Source of the DNA: Isoetes taiwanensis
Taxonomy: Eukaryota; Streptophyta; Lycopodiopsida; Isoetales; Isoetaceae
Length of the DNA: 64,000 nucleotides
Reading direction: 5' to 3'
Assembly (NCBI GenBank): GCA_021234155.1
Contig: JAJEKV010000105.1
Location: 2,206,494 to 2,270,493, forward strand
The position numbers and the translations under genes are program-made. Positions 21,775 through 33,060 of this stretch are shown here, piece after piece (the first letter of the stretch is position 1; the number at the start of each line of letters is the position of its first letter). The notes below the pieces were generated by a model. The model was not told the origin of the DNA. It did not search any database and saw nothing but the letters and a program-made list of their open reading frames with translations.

Positions 21775-22590
21775 TTTCCTTACCGTTTCCAGCGAATAGA
21801 AGAGCGAGGTTAAAATCACGGGAATGGGATTTAGCGATTAGTTAGTTCTTCCCCTTTTTCCCTATTTATATGCTTTCGTGCGTTTCTCTGTCGGCTCTCT
21901 TGGGTAAACACATCCTCTCTCTTCAGCGCTTCTCCCACGCCGGTTTGGCCCCCACCCTTCTCACGCTTTTTATGACTTGTTTGAAAACTAACTCTTTGTT
22001 GGAGGCTTGGTGCCCCTAGTTGGAGTGGCGGGATTTGGTGGCTTCAGGTGCACGAAGTTTGGAGACCTTGGTGCACGGTTGGGGCTGGATGCACAGTTGA
22101 GGCTTTTTGTGCTTGGTTGGAGACTGACTTTTGGTTGAGGCCGATTAGCTAAGTGGAAGGCTTGGTGCCCTGGTTGGAAACCTTAATTTGGATGGCCTTA
22201 GTGGCCACTTTGGTTTGAAATGTCTTCTTTTGTGTCACGAGGGGGTTTAAGCGTGTACATTTGGAGGAGCTCTGGATTCGAGACACAAGATGAAGATCAA
22301 TGGAAGACTGTTCAAACATGTTTAGATCTTTACGGCGAATTTCTTTGTTGTAATGTCCTTTCACCCAATAAGGGCTGAAGTAGGCATGAGAGATTTTCAC
22401 CACAAAGTTCAGTATGTTTTGGACCACAACATGCAGTTGAGTGAGCCGGTATTGCGTCGGGGGTTTTTCCTCACGAAAGCTTGAAAGGCGGTTTTAATCC
22501 GACCATAAGCGGACTGCACTAGCTTGCTATCTGTATGTACTAGTTTTGGTTATCAGTACCCATGAAGCATTTTGTTTTGAGGAAACATTC
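21775..22590. other. Spacer with no supported gene
   Basis: Contains a local G/T-rich stretch (22.0-22.2 kb) with repeated TTGGTTGGAG-like words, but no gene. Confidence 0.4.
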
Positions 22591-22594
22591 TTAT

Positions 22595-22690
22595 TACATG
22601 TCTAGCCGTGAAGTATTTCTAGAATAAAACATTCTTATTAGGATATTTAATTATTTTGGTAGAGGTTCGAGGTCTTCACATTTAAACCAA
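22595..22690 (+). repeat. SINE-like family S1, head fragment
   Basis: ACATTCTTATTAGGATATTTAA matches the 21.4 kb copy, and here the B box is intact: GGTTCGAGGTC at 22664-22674. Confidence 0.6.
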
Positions 22691-22699
22691 ATGCGTCGA

Positions 22700-24595
22700 A
22701 GGTGTGTCGATGAATTAGATTACTCCAAACTTTAACCCGACGGTTCCGTTTTTCAACATCATTCTCTTCTTCCCTTTTCTTTTTTCCATGGCGGTTGAAT
22801 AGTGTTCTCGCGCACATCAACTCCACGACCGTCGAATAGTATTCGATTTGAAGGAAAAAGGCATAAATGCGATTACCCGGGCGACAAAACATATGAATTT
22901 GGTGTTTCAAATTTGGAAGGAAAAAAGGCATAAATTTAGGGCCGTTACTTAAATACATGAATAAGGCGGTCGATCTTAGGGCAGATCCAACATTTGGGTG
23001 CAGTCATATAATATGATGTGAATAGCGACTGGCGGGGGCGTATTGAGAAAGAGTTTGAGGGAGCCATGTATGCATTGCCAAAATGGGAGAGGATGTATGG
23101 AACACACAGGAGCATTTAGTAGGTAACTGCTATGACAAGCTACCGATGAAATGCCTGCAGAAGTCGGATTATAGCCTAACATCTTGGTTAGGGGGCTTTT
23201 TAGAATTAATCCATAAGCTATAATGCAAGACCATAACCAAAAGCCAGCTAAAACCCTAACTTTTCAGGAGCATGTTTGAAGTGTTTGAGCGAAAATAGGG
23301 GACCGGGATATCGTTCATGCATTTCGAGATACATAATCCGACTATCAAAGGCCGGAAGTTGAACTTCAGAAGCTTTCAACATCAGTTTTCTATTGAACCT
23401 TGCTTTCAATACCAGTTCTTTGTTGCTATGCCCTTGCTTTGAGCATGAAAGCAGAGCGATGCTTTGGTTTGACAAAAGAACAAAACGAAAGTATGACAGC
23501 CTTTGCTAGGCGAAAACAAAGGCTCGTATGTGTTGCTTATCATCGGAAGCTCGCATCTAGTTTCTAACACTATTTCCTTTTTAACTAGCATTGAATCTCT
23601 ACACCTCCTCAATGCCATATCCAGGCTGGAAACCACGCGGGGCTCCTTATAACTTCTAAAGACCCGGATGTTATAGGAAAGTGATTTTTATGGTAAGACA
23701 CTAGGATCGTACGAACAAGGAGGATAAAATTTGGACCAGTGAAATGTTGTTAGCTAGTAACAACTATAAGTCAACGATTGAGATTAGATTTTAGCCTCCA
23801 ATGCATTGAGAATAAAAAAAGGGGAAAATGGCAATGAGCAATGATGGAATGGAAGAGGAAATGAAGAATGTGCAAATGGCAACCCTAAAGAACTCCCAAG
23901 TAGCATGCATGAAATAATAAATCAACTTTTTGAACTTTGAGCCCTTCAATGAGGGTTAGTATTTGATAACTAATCTCAAATAAATGCAAGTGCTGTGAAC
24001 TTCCAATGCTAGTAGTGTAATATGACAATAAACGGGATGTTACTTGTAACTTTGGAACTAATGATGAAAATACAACTTTAAATGTACGCACCAAAATGAG
24101 GCCATAAAGATTAAAAAATATACACAACACTTGTGACTTTTAAATACCACAAAACAAGCAAGAGAAAGTAATCCAGCTTACTAAAGAGTTCTCATCAAAA
24201 TCTAACATTTACGGCAAGAAGAAGCTACTGAAGCTCTCATCAAATATCAATAAACTTATATAACCAGTTATATGTATTTTGAACTGCTAAATTATTTGCA
24301 AGTTGTACAAAATAATTATTCTTTTTTCCCATGCACTAATGCTTTTTTGTTTATCATATATCACCTTTAAATATTTGACAAAGTGGCACAACCAAAAGCA
24401 CCCTTACTTTCGTTTAGCAATCAAAGATCCTTTGGAAACAAGGGTGTCAAAATTTGAGTTTGATTTTTCCTTACACTTAAGTGAACATTCCTAAAACCAT
24501 TAAAGAATAAAAATTCATGTCCAAGACCAAATAGGGAAAACGCAGAGATATTTCCTTTTAAAGGTCTCTGTCAACTCAAGTTGCTCTGATTTCTT
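22700..24595. other. Spacer with no supported gene
   Basis: Short minus-strand frames at 22647-22958, 23248-23475 and 23406-23636 show no recognised similarity. AT content rises towards the chaperonin-10 locus. Confidence 0.45.
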
Positions 24596-24601
24596 CTACA
24601 T

Positions 24602-25310
24602 TTACTGGTTCCATCTGTAGTCCTGTAGCAGAATGCCAAGGATTTCTTGTCTCGATAAAGGACAAAACTAATACACCAGTAGAAAATCAGTCAAAAGGTT
24701 TTTAAATCAGATGACACCTTTTAACATACAGTCTTGAGTAAGGAGAAAAAAATGTTATGACAGACTATAAAGTTTAGCACTATTATGAGAAATGCGAATG
24801 AAAATATTACTGACTAGTCCTATGAGAAGGGGCAAAATGAGTTTATATTTACAGAATGAATAACAGCAAAACAAGCTTATGCGAACTACATATATGTATA
24901 GCTCTGAGGTAATCTCCTTGGTGAGACTAGCGAAGATAACACCATGCAACCAAAACATAAACTTTAACAAGAACAAACGCACTCAACATCTCCCAGCTTT
25001 ATTTCCTGCCGCCATATTCTGGAAGAAAAGGAGCGCTGTCTGCTTCCTTCACGCCAACAGGGATAGTTTCTCAATCTTTTGCGTCCCGGCGGACCTGAAA
25101 CTCTTGCTTACAAGAGGGTATCTGCAAAAACGCGACTCTAATTAATCGAATCAGAACGGTAATGTTATTCTTTCACAAAGAAAGGCAGAGGGAAGAAAAT
25201 GGATCAAACCTTTGATGAGGGGATTCCGACGGGACACCTCAAGAGTCTTGGAAGGAGCCACCAGCTTCTCAACTAGGACTCTGTCGAGCAGCGGAATAAG
25301 CGGATGCCAT
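24602..25310 (-). pseudogene. CPN10: Chaperonin 10 (GroES/CPN10) gene, frame-damaged
   Basis: CPN10 is the lid of the mitochondrial chaperonin, a heptamer capping Cpn60. Three exons are visible. Exon 1 (25210-25310) starts at an ATG and encodes PLLDRVLVEKLVAPSKTL, then a damaged GGVLLPE region, ending AAAG/GTTTGA. Exon 2 (24988-25121, after TTTTTGCAG) encodes IPVGVKEADSAPFLPEYGG, the hallmark loop of the family. Exon 3 (24602-24667, after TATTAG) encodes QEILGILLQD, matching the usual C-terminal RDEDILGTL region, and ends TAA. The introns are 88 and 320 bp. Retained introns exclude a processed retrocopy. Damage: at least one frameshift in exon 1; in exon 2 an in-frame TGA and a one-base loss just after PEYGG. 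It is therefore a decayed duplicate, unless the assembly has base errors. Confidence 0.8.
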
Positions 25311-25319
25311 GGCTATGGC

Positions 25320-26115
25320 AGACGATGAGATACGGTAGCAGAAATAGACGCTGAAAAAGAGTCTGGAATGTTCAGGGTTTAAAACACTAAGAATATTCTT
25401 AGATTCCTTCTCATTTCAAGAAAAGGATCTTTTTTTATTGTAAGGAGGGTAAGGCCTTTTTCCACAGTGGTTTAAGAGTCCATATTTTACTAATGAAGGA
25501 TTTTACGGCCATAGGTATCCATAGATTTGTCCCGAAGAAAAAGCAATTTTTGATAATAAAGCTGAACATTCTGATAAGGTTTGGACCACTTACACTTTTA
25601 GTAATGTAAACGGGTCTTATTTTTATACTTGGGAGATCCCCTGATATAAAATACCCTTGTCTTATTTGTATACAAGAATAGCAATTACCATTCTGGGATG
25701 GGCGGCAGCCTTGGCGAGGGAGCCTACGGTGGCCATCAGAATAGCTGAAAGTAGATGCCATTCCTGTAACATCGAAGACACTTAGGAAGCATTGCAGCGG
25801 GGTAAAAGCGGTTCTTGGAATCTTTGGGCAGCCAGAGGCGGTATAGGGTAAAATCATTTCAAAGGAGGCCGCGGCAAACCCTCAAAGAAATACAGAAGTT
25901 GAAGCTGCTTTGTTGCTCCATCGTTGTTGTTCTTGTGGTCAACAAAATTTGTATTCACATTCTTTATTTGAAAGCGATTACTTACGCGTGGCATAGCATT
26001 GCGGCAAATCTCTGGAAGAATGCTTCCCTAAGTGTTTTACGAATATATAACCAAAAATAAGATATGTCTTATTTGTGATGGTTTTACTTAGCATTTTAGT
26101 GGTGTCATATTTTAT
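25320..26115. other. Region upstream of the chaperonin-10 locus
   Basis: A minus-strand frame of 140 codons (25435-25857) has no recognised similarity. A promoter for the neighbouring locus would lie in the first few hundred bases, but I see no clear TATA element. Confidence 0.35.
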
Positions 26116-26120
26116 GATTT

Positions 26121-26204
26121 GATAGATAGATAGATAGATAGTGTAGATAGATAGATAGATGGGTGAATAGATAGATGAATGAACAGATGGGTAGATAGAT
26201 AGAA
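26121..26204. repeat. (GATA)n microsatellite, imperfect
   Basis: GATA units in three blocks, broken by GTGTA, GGGTGAA and GAATGAACA interruptions. Confidence 0.95.
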
Positions 26205-26209
26205 AATTT

Positions 26210-29165
26210 TTAGCGTCAAACTGATGTCCAGTTATGGGGATATCTGAAGGCGGGGTATAAGTCATAGTATTGAAAAACAAAGAATATAAACATAACAGAG
26301 ACACACAATAGAAATAATAATAAAGTGCATGGCCATTGAACTAAAATGTAACAAACCTGGGTTGGGGCGATCTGGGATAATAGCTGTGCCTCCCGGGTGC
26401 GCCCACTTCGGTAGCCGGCCCTAGCCTCGCGCCTTACACAACTCACGGCGTGCGTGCGATAAAGCGGAGAGATCCCTCTGACTTGGTAGGGTGTCTTTTA
26501 GATACGGCTATCTTGAAAGGACACCACGACTGTCTGTGGACCTATTGAGCTGCATAGTGATATGGGCGGGGAGAGCAGTCGGCCTCGAGCCCCAACCATA
26601 GCGTTGTAATGGGGCGGGCCTCGCGTATGCATAACATCACGTAAAGAAGTTAAGCGCATGTTACGCATCAAAAGCGGGGATTTCCTTCGGCACCGCAGGT
26701 AATCGCGCAAATTCAAGTACGTCGCTGTCGATGCAGGCAGTGCTGCTATGCGTGTTCCCGAGGGGTCCTTATACCACTGCTGTGATCTTGCTCTGCTCTT
26801 GTGTACCATCATGATCTTTTTATCATCTCCACATCCCATGATGTTATGAGCCTCATTTTATCATTAATCGATTACATGTGCTCTCTAAGTGCGGGTTTGG
26901 GCATCGATGTAGGAATTTTGGGAAGAGGAGGGATGATAGGAGTAGGAGTAGAGCAAATTAGATTGTCACGGAAACAAAAAGCTTACCCGGGTCAAAATGT
27001 CATTAGGGACCTACAAGAGATGTGCATTGCGCAGGTGTCCGGAGCTAGCGTGCAATGGAAAACAAGTTTCAATTGCATTTTCACATTTTTTTGCCACAGG
27101 TCACAAATGGTGTATTTTATTGTATATGGCGATTAAGTTATTTATTTCACGCCAACACTCAATGAATCGCTACAAAAGATGTATCCAAGCGACAAATATA
27201 TTAGTTAAGCGCATGCTAAGTCTTGCTTTTTACATTGTCACGTGCCAAAATCTCCGGAAGAACACGGTGCCAAAATGCATTGCCAAGCACATCACACCCA
27301 AGTCATCACTTTTTGAACGGCATTTTGGAAGAAGACCAATTCTGAGTTATGGAAGATATATTGCCAAGAACATGAACAAATAATACACACTTTAGATCCA
27401 CAACAGCCAAATCATTCTTAATAATGTGATCATCACAGTTTGTGTTCTAAGCTTCAGGCTTTCCCTAAAAATAAACTAAAAACGTTAGAGGTGTTGTTGT
27501 TAGGTAGAGATGAGAGGAAGCAAATTATTTCTAATTTCCCATCCTTGAAAAATTAGAGCGTCAAAATACAAACAATTGGAAATGGACAGAAATGCACACT
27601 TGCTACATTAGGAAGAACTCAAGAATCGTTGGGGAGACACACTCCATCACCGGTGAATGTTAGTTCTTGTAAAAATCCCATAACTTTTAAGCGACTTTCC
27701 TCCATGATATTGCAAAGGGGCAAAGGATCTCTGCAAATGCACAACACCGGTTTCGCAAACCATTGCATGGCTTAAGAGAAGAACAAAATGGGCATGGAAA
27801 TAAGAAGTGCCATTTGAGAAGGCACGAAACCGTGAACTTATTTGTGGAATTCCTTGTTGCACAGCGGAATCCATCTAGTTCTATTCTTGCATCATGCCGC
27901 TAACATTTTTGCCAGCCAAAGGGCGGCCTGACAAAGGCAAAGCATGGGTTGATGTTTGCATTGATAACATGTTGCTAATGGGATCGTCTGGAAACTGCCC
28001 ACAAATATAAATCTATACACTCTAAGGAAATTCGACCATTTAAATCTGCTTTGAGTGTTGAAGGAAATGTCCCAGCCACGATTAGATACATTAGCGCATC
28101 TTCCGGCTACGCACTGCGCCCATCAATTTGAAAAGAATCAAGAAAATATAAGCCCAAAAAAAAAAAATTGGGACAAAAAAACATGTAGAAATTGTTCGGC
28201 GTCAGAGCTGAAGCCACTCTAAAACAATTTAGGCTGGTGGGCACAATCTGCGAGAAGAACCAATAACATCCTTCCAAAATACATATTGATTATTAAGGGG
28301 ACGTCCCTTTGCTTCGCCGGCTTCCATCTAAGCTCATCTATCTTTCGGCTTTTTTGCTTCATCTGTTGTAACGTTTCATCTATTTATTATTAGAGTCACT
28401 AAGTGGCTTTGCTTCATCCATTTGTGTCGGATCTACGAGATCTATTTTGTTTCAAATCTTTAGGGCTTTTCTTCTAATTTATTTATGCCGTCGGGGGCTT
28501 TCCTTCATCTGTTTGTGCGGACCTCGGTAGGATGATCGAAAGCTATTCTTTGGGTGAACCATTTGGTCATTACGTCGTGTTAATTGCGGACTCGGCTCAT
28601 TTAAGCCGCATGTAAAGGGAGACTCTGGCTGGCTTCTTGCCCGGACGAGGGTGAACCGAGCATGCTTGCACCTTGTCTGGCGGCGGCATGACGGTGGGAA
28701 TGTCCAGGCTCAGCCCTGCACTCTCCACTAGAGTGGGCAGAGTGACATTAGATGCAATTTTGTGACAGCATGTCCATATTTTTGTACCTTTTGAAAATGC
28801 AAGACAGACGATAAATTAAGGAGCATCGAAAACTGGGAGTTAGTCTCTCCTAAATTTTCCAGTCACATCCTTACTTTCCGGTCCAATTTTTATTTGCTAG
28901 CACAAGAAGGACAAAAGGGAACCCATGTTGCAGTCATAACATTGTCAATTGGTGGACCGCCAAACATCTGCACTGATCTGGTAGCATTAAGTTTAAGATA
29001 CTGATTACTAGAGATACAGGCAGATAAGTTTCTTTGAACTTTGCCAATTCTGCAAGCATAATACAGAAAGGATTGTGTTTTGAAATATAAATTGCCAAGG
29101 CCAAGGGACCAATTTCTTAGAATATATGGAAAATATTAGTAGTTAGTAGAACCTGAGGTTTCAGA
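26210..29165. other. Gene-free region with a GC-rich patch
   Basis: 26.35-26.78 kb is GC-rich compared with its surroundings and carries no convincing frame. 28.3-28.55 kb has irregular repeats of TTCATCTGTTTGTG-like words. Frames at 26997-27383 and 27647-27874 are unrecognised. Confidence 0.4.
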
Positions 29166-29169
29166 ACTT

Positions 29170-30620
29170 CCTTATTCCTCCTTTAATCGTTGTACTGAAT
29201 AATAGCCTCCTAATTTGATTAATTTAAACATCATGTGCCACCATCTGGCAAAAGAAAGTTTGTGGGGCGTAATAATACTGTCAATGATACCATCAGGTTC
29301 AAGCATATTATTGATGAGTGATTCAGCAATGCCTAGAAATCCTGCACGACCAAGAAGATCAACCACGGAGCCAAGTGTTGCAACACTGGTGAGGATGAAA
29401 TAATCTATACTCATACAGAACAAAACAATGACAGCCATCATCAATAACCCAGTCCCTCATGGCTGCATGCAGCCATAATACTGCTAAATATAAGCCATTG
29501 GGCATCATGCCAACAAATGCATTTTCTTTGTAGAATTAGATTGCTTCCAATGCCATGTCCATACTGAGAATATGCGTGATGATTACATTCCATGATGGCA
29601 GACTATGCTCAGACATGCCTAAAAGCTGCAGGGCTTCATTCAGCTAGCCCTCTTGAGCATATGCGAAATCATGGCATTCAAAACAACATCCTATGTGGCA
29701 TTTTTCCTAAAAATAAGCGTGCTCTAAGCAGCCATATTGAGCATATTATACAGAAGACATCATAATATTCCATAAACATATCTCTGGCATTTCTTGAAAG
29801 GAATTCAAGGGGCTTTCAGGTAATCCTGCTGGACATAAATCCAAAGCATGATTGTCCAGGAAATCACAATACAGTAGGCATTGCATTAAAATGTTTCTTT
29901 GCTTCCTCAATTGACCTAATTTAGCATATACATTATTGCAGTCCAGCAGCACACATCTGGATGAGGCATTTGTTTAAAAACGATGAGCTAAGAAACTGAC
30001 CTCGACAAGCATAAGCTGAAATCACTGGCATTCCAGAGATACCACATTTCTCTCCGGCATTTGTTGAAGATTCCGAAGAGCTTCGTACAGTTTGTTGTGT
30101 CTGGTAAGCCGTAATCATAATATTCCATGAGAAAGGAATTTGGCCTCGCATATTGTCGAAGACTGCCCACACTTTGCCTCCTGCAGGCTCCACATTTGCC
30201 ATACATCTCCAATAAGATGGTTTCTAAAACCTATTCCTTGCAAACCATTTATTACGATGTCACTCGTGGATTAGCTACCTCTGGAAAGATTCTTAGCATT
30301 TCCACAGCTTCGCAAGAGAGCAATGGAAACTTATCGTAAGACTGTTAGATCCGCCTTCATATTTGAATTCAAATATTGGGAGCTTCTGCACATCCGGCTC
30401 CTTGTAGACGAACAAGATTTAATTCCTTTGAGCTTGACACAACCATGGAGAACTGCAACTGATCCTACCTTCACTGTTAATGCCATATTAAGAGCGCAAG
30501 ACATGCCGCCAAAATTGTTGCAAAATGGCCATACCACCGCCGGCATGGTCCTCAGTAGAAGAGACTTTACTTACTTTAAGGTTGAAGAGAATAGCAGTTT
30601 TGATCGTTCTTGTCGTTCTG
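29170..30620 (-). pseudogene. Pentatricopeptide-repeat (PPR) protein relic
   Basis: PPR proteins bind organellar RNA; the PLS class ends in E-type motifs. Reading from 30.6 kb downwards, recognisable pieces appear in order across frames: an N-terminal stretch near 30.5 kb, MYGKCGA (about 30.2 kb), VFDNMRGQIPFSWNIMITAY (about 30.15-30.1 kb), MPEICLWNIMMSSV (about 29.8 kb), further repeats to 29.5 kb, and VDLLGRAGFLGIAESLINN (about 29.35 kb), the classic end-of-array phrase. Every repeat is interrupted by stops or frameshifts, so this is a pseudogene. PPR genes are usually intronless, so simple decay explains it. The C-terminal E/DYW region is not visible. Confidence 0.75.
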
Positions 30621-30624
30621 AGAA

Positions 30625-31950
30625 GCTACATTAATAAAATCAAGGAAAACTTATAAGGGCTGTAATTACACAAACTCATAGCGGTATTTTGATAGTTTTT
30701 CTTATTAAGTTTAGAGTTCAAGTAATTAACAAACGGCCAATAGCCAAATTCAGTCTAGGTTCAAACAATTATGCATTGTCTTCAACACGGGCCAAACATT
30801 GTGCAACGTTTTGTGGTATTGACCGTCGAGAATTCTAAAAGGCTTAACACACATTAAAATCAAATTAAGTTTAGAGTTCAAATAATTATGCATTGGCTTC
30901 AACACATGGCCAATAGTGTGCAACTTTTTGTAGTCTTGATTGCTTGAGAAACCTACAATACTATGTGGGTTGGCTTTGACATTCCAAAATTGTTGCATGG
31001 AGTGTGCCACTTTGTGTAGTCCCCACCACAAAAAAGATAGAGTTCTTTTTGGATTCTCAAAATCTCAAACTAACACACCTTAAAGTCAAATTACCGATGA
31101 AAGTTCCATTGAAAAGTTGGTAGATGCATGTTGTTCAATGTATTGGCTTCTATATAGAACAATATTCTTGCAGGGAATATAAGAGAATAAGGCACTTTTT
31201 GCAAATCTTGATTACTAGGCAAACCAAGTAATGTACATGTGTATTTGATTCATAGATAATGAATATGCCATAAATGACGACCTTGTCCTATTCCAACAAT
31301 TTACGAGTCAAATGCTGACTAGGTCATATCATGGCGGTCAGACACTCATTGCCCTTAAGAATATAGGAAGGCCTTCTTAGAGACTATTTGTATAAGGGAT
31401 AGGCATTGTACTGCTAAGCCTTGCAAATATTGTTCCTACAACTTTATTGAAAAAACTACATGATAATGCCAGTCTAGAAATAGGGGTCATTGTGTTACAT
31501 GATTTGGATGTGCTCATCTCTAGATGTGCTTGCTATACGTTTTGCTCATTTGCAATTGCCTACCTTGTAGATCCAAGATGGAGGTTCTAGTGTGGTGGGA
31601 TGTTTTAGTAAGAGTAAGGCAGATCTCGAAATGAAGAGTTAGGAGATGCATTTAGACCATCAAACCATTTCTTAGACAACTAGAAAAAAGAGATAGATTC
31701 ATTGTCAACATCATTGCGTACAATCTTCAACTTAGTTGGAGCATATGCACAACTTTTGAAAGTGGAACAACTTCGTATAATGAAACAAGAAGATGATGAT
31801 ATTGTCAGTGTAATATTGGTGTATTCTAATAGGCATGTTGTGAGAAGCAAACCACATGTACGAGCTATATTAAAAGCAAATCAATTGTTAGCTAGTTGTA
31901 TTGAGTCAAAGTACATGAGCTCATTGCAATAGTCTAAAATTTTATTGGGC
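30625..31950. other. AT-rich spacer, nothing recognised
   Basis: A plus-strand 76-codon frame (31702-31932) looks protein-like (LVGAYAQLLKVEQLRIMKQE), but I cannot assign it. 30.74-30.97 kb contains two related stretches sharing AATTATGCATTG(T/G)CTTCAACAC. Confidence 0.4.
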
Positions 31951-31954
31951 TTGT

Positions 31955-32095
31955 ACTTAGGAGGGTGTTGTGATAAGGTGGCTTGGTCCAAACGCATCCT
32001 TCCAAAACGGGCAGGTGGTCTCAAAATGATGGACTTCTTGTGGCAGAGTAAAGTCCTCATTTCAAAACTTCATTTGGAGGCTCCTGAACGGTGAA
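31955..32095 (+). mobile_element. L1-type LINE C-terminal fragment
   Basis: Encodes VAWSKRILPKRAGGLKMMDF and then LWQSKVLISKL. This matches the segment after reverse transcriptase in plant L1 elements (W...I..PK..GGLG...L...NKALL.KL). It is short and abuts the other LINE fragment. Confidence 0.55.
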
Positions 32096-32339
32096 GATGA
32101 CTCTCTTGGTCTTTTCAAACAACCTCTTAGTCATTGTATCCTCTAGGCAGGACAGTCAAACCAGTCCTTCCTTGGGCATTATTTCATCCTTTGTAGCCTT
32201 TTCCCAATGCTTTTCTATTTTTTTGCATGCAACCTCTCATCTTGGAGCAATAGCAATAGACTGTCAATTTGGTCACCGTCCTTATACATGCCGTAGAGCA
32301 CTATTTAAGGGAAAGAGGCACAAGGAGGCCTTCAGGAAC

Positions 32340-33060
32340 GACCACCTTTCCTTGAAATAAGTGTTTTGATGCTAAATACGAGGACCTTAAACATTGGCTC
32401 AAGCTGGTAATTGACTTCACTTTTATATCAAGGGCAATAAAACAGTACATATCTTTCCTCAAAGGCAACAAGGTATAGTACATTGTGGGGCATCAGTAGG
32501 CAATGTTCTACTTTCTTGATCATCACCCTCAGATATTTTGGAGAAGAGTGATACAAAAACCTATGAAGAACATCTCTTCATAATAGTGGGTGCAGTACTT
32601 GTTGTAGCTTTATGATCCCATTGGAGTTCAAAATAGGGTACATGCACAGACAGACCCAGGATTAGTTGTAATAGAAGTAGATGTCGCTAAAGCCTTGCAA
32701 GGATCTCTCAAATGGCAGACGTAGATGGCATGTACACAAAGCTGTTAAAATGGATAAGGCCACAAATTATCTTCATCTTGGCTAGCCTATGGCTTCCTCC
32801 TACAATGGACCGCCAGCAGAGTAGTTCCAATACATAAGAAAAGCGATCCTCACAACTCCGCCAACTACCACACAATCATGGTCAGCTCGTTGTTGGCAAA
32901 ATACTCTGCCATAATCTTGAGCAGCAATTGACAGCAAGGGCAGAGGACACAGAGATGTGCCTTGCATAGGCAGGGTTTATGTCTAGGCACTCCACCATCG
33001 ATCATATTTTTCATTGTGGGCATTGATAGATGATATCAGAAATAATCTAGCAGCTGTATT
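32340..33060 (+). mobile_element. LINE ORF fragment: linker and first half of RT
   Basis: The ordered phrases are LKGNKVQYIVGH (about 32.46 kb), IFWRRVIQKPMKN (about 32.54 kb), a VDVAKAL block (about 32.69 kb), DGMYTKLLKW (about 32.73 kb), ASRVVPIHKKSDPHNSANY (about 32.82 kb; RT block with PI-KKGD--NCANYR) and HSTIDHIF then ALIDDIRNN (about 33.0 kb; the RT AGFR-GHSTIDHI block). Frames switch several times, so the element is dead. The match stops at GCTGTATT (33053-33060), just before the catalytic FVDF-KAFD block. That block is found on the minus strand at 38.07 kb. This is a non-L1 plant LINE. Confidence 0.75.

Noticed and set aside
26350-26780. Possible rDNA fragment
   Set aside because: GC-rich, but I see no conserved rRNA block.
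30359-30376. 18-bp perfect palindrome ATATTTGAATTCAAATAT
   Set aside because: AT-rich and isolated within the PPR relic; too weak to call a regulatory site or hairpin gene.
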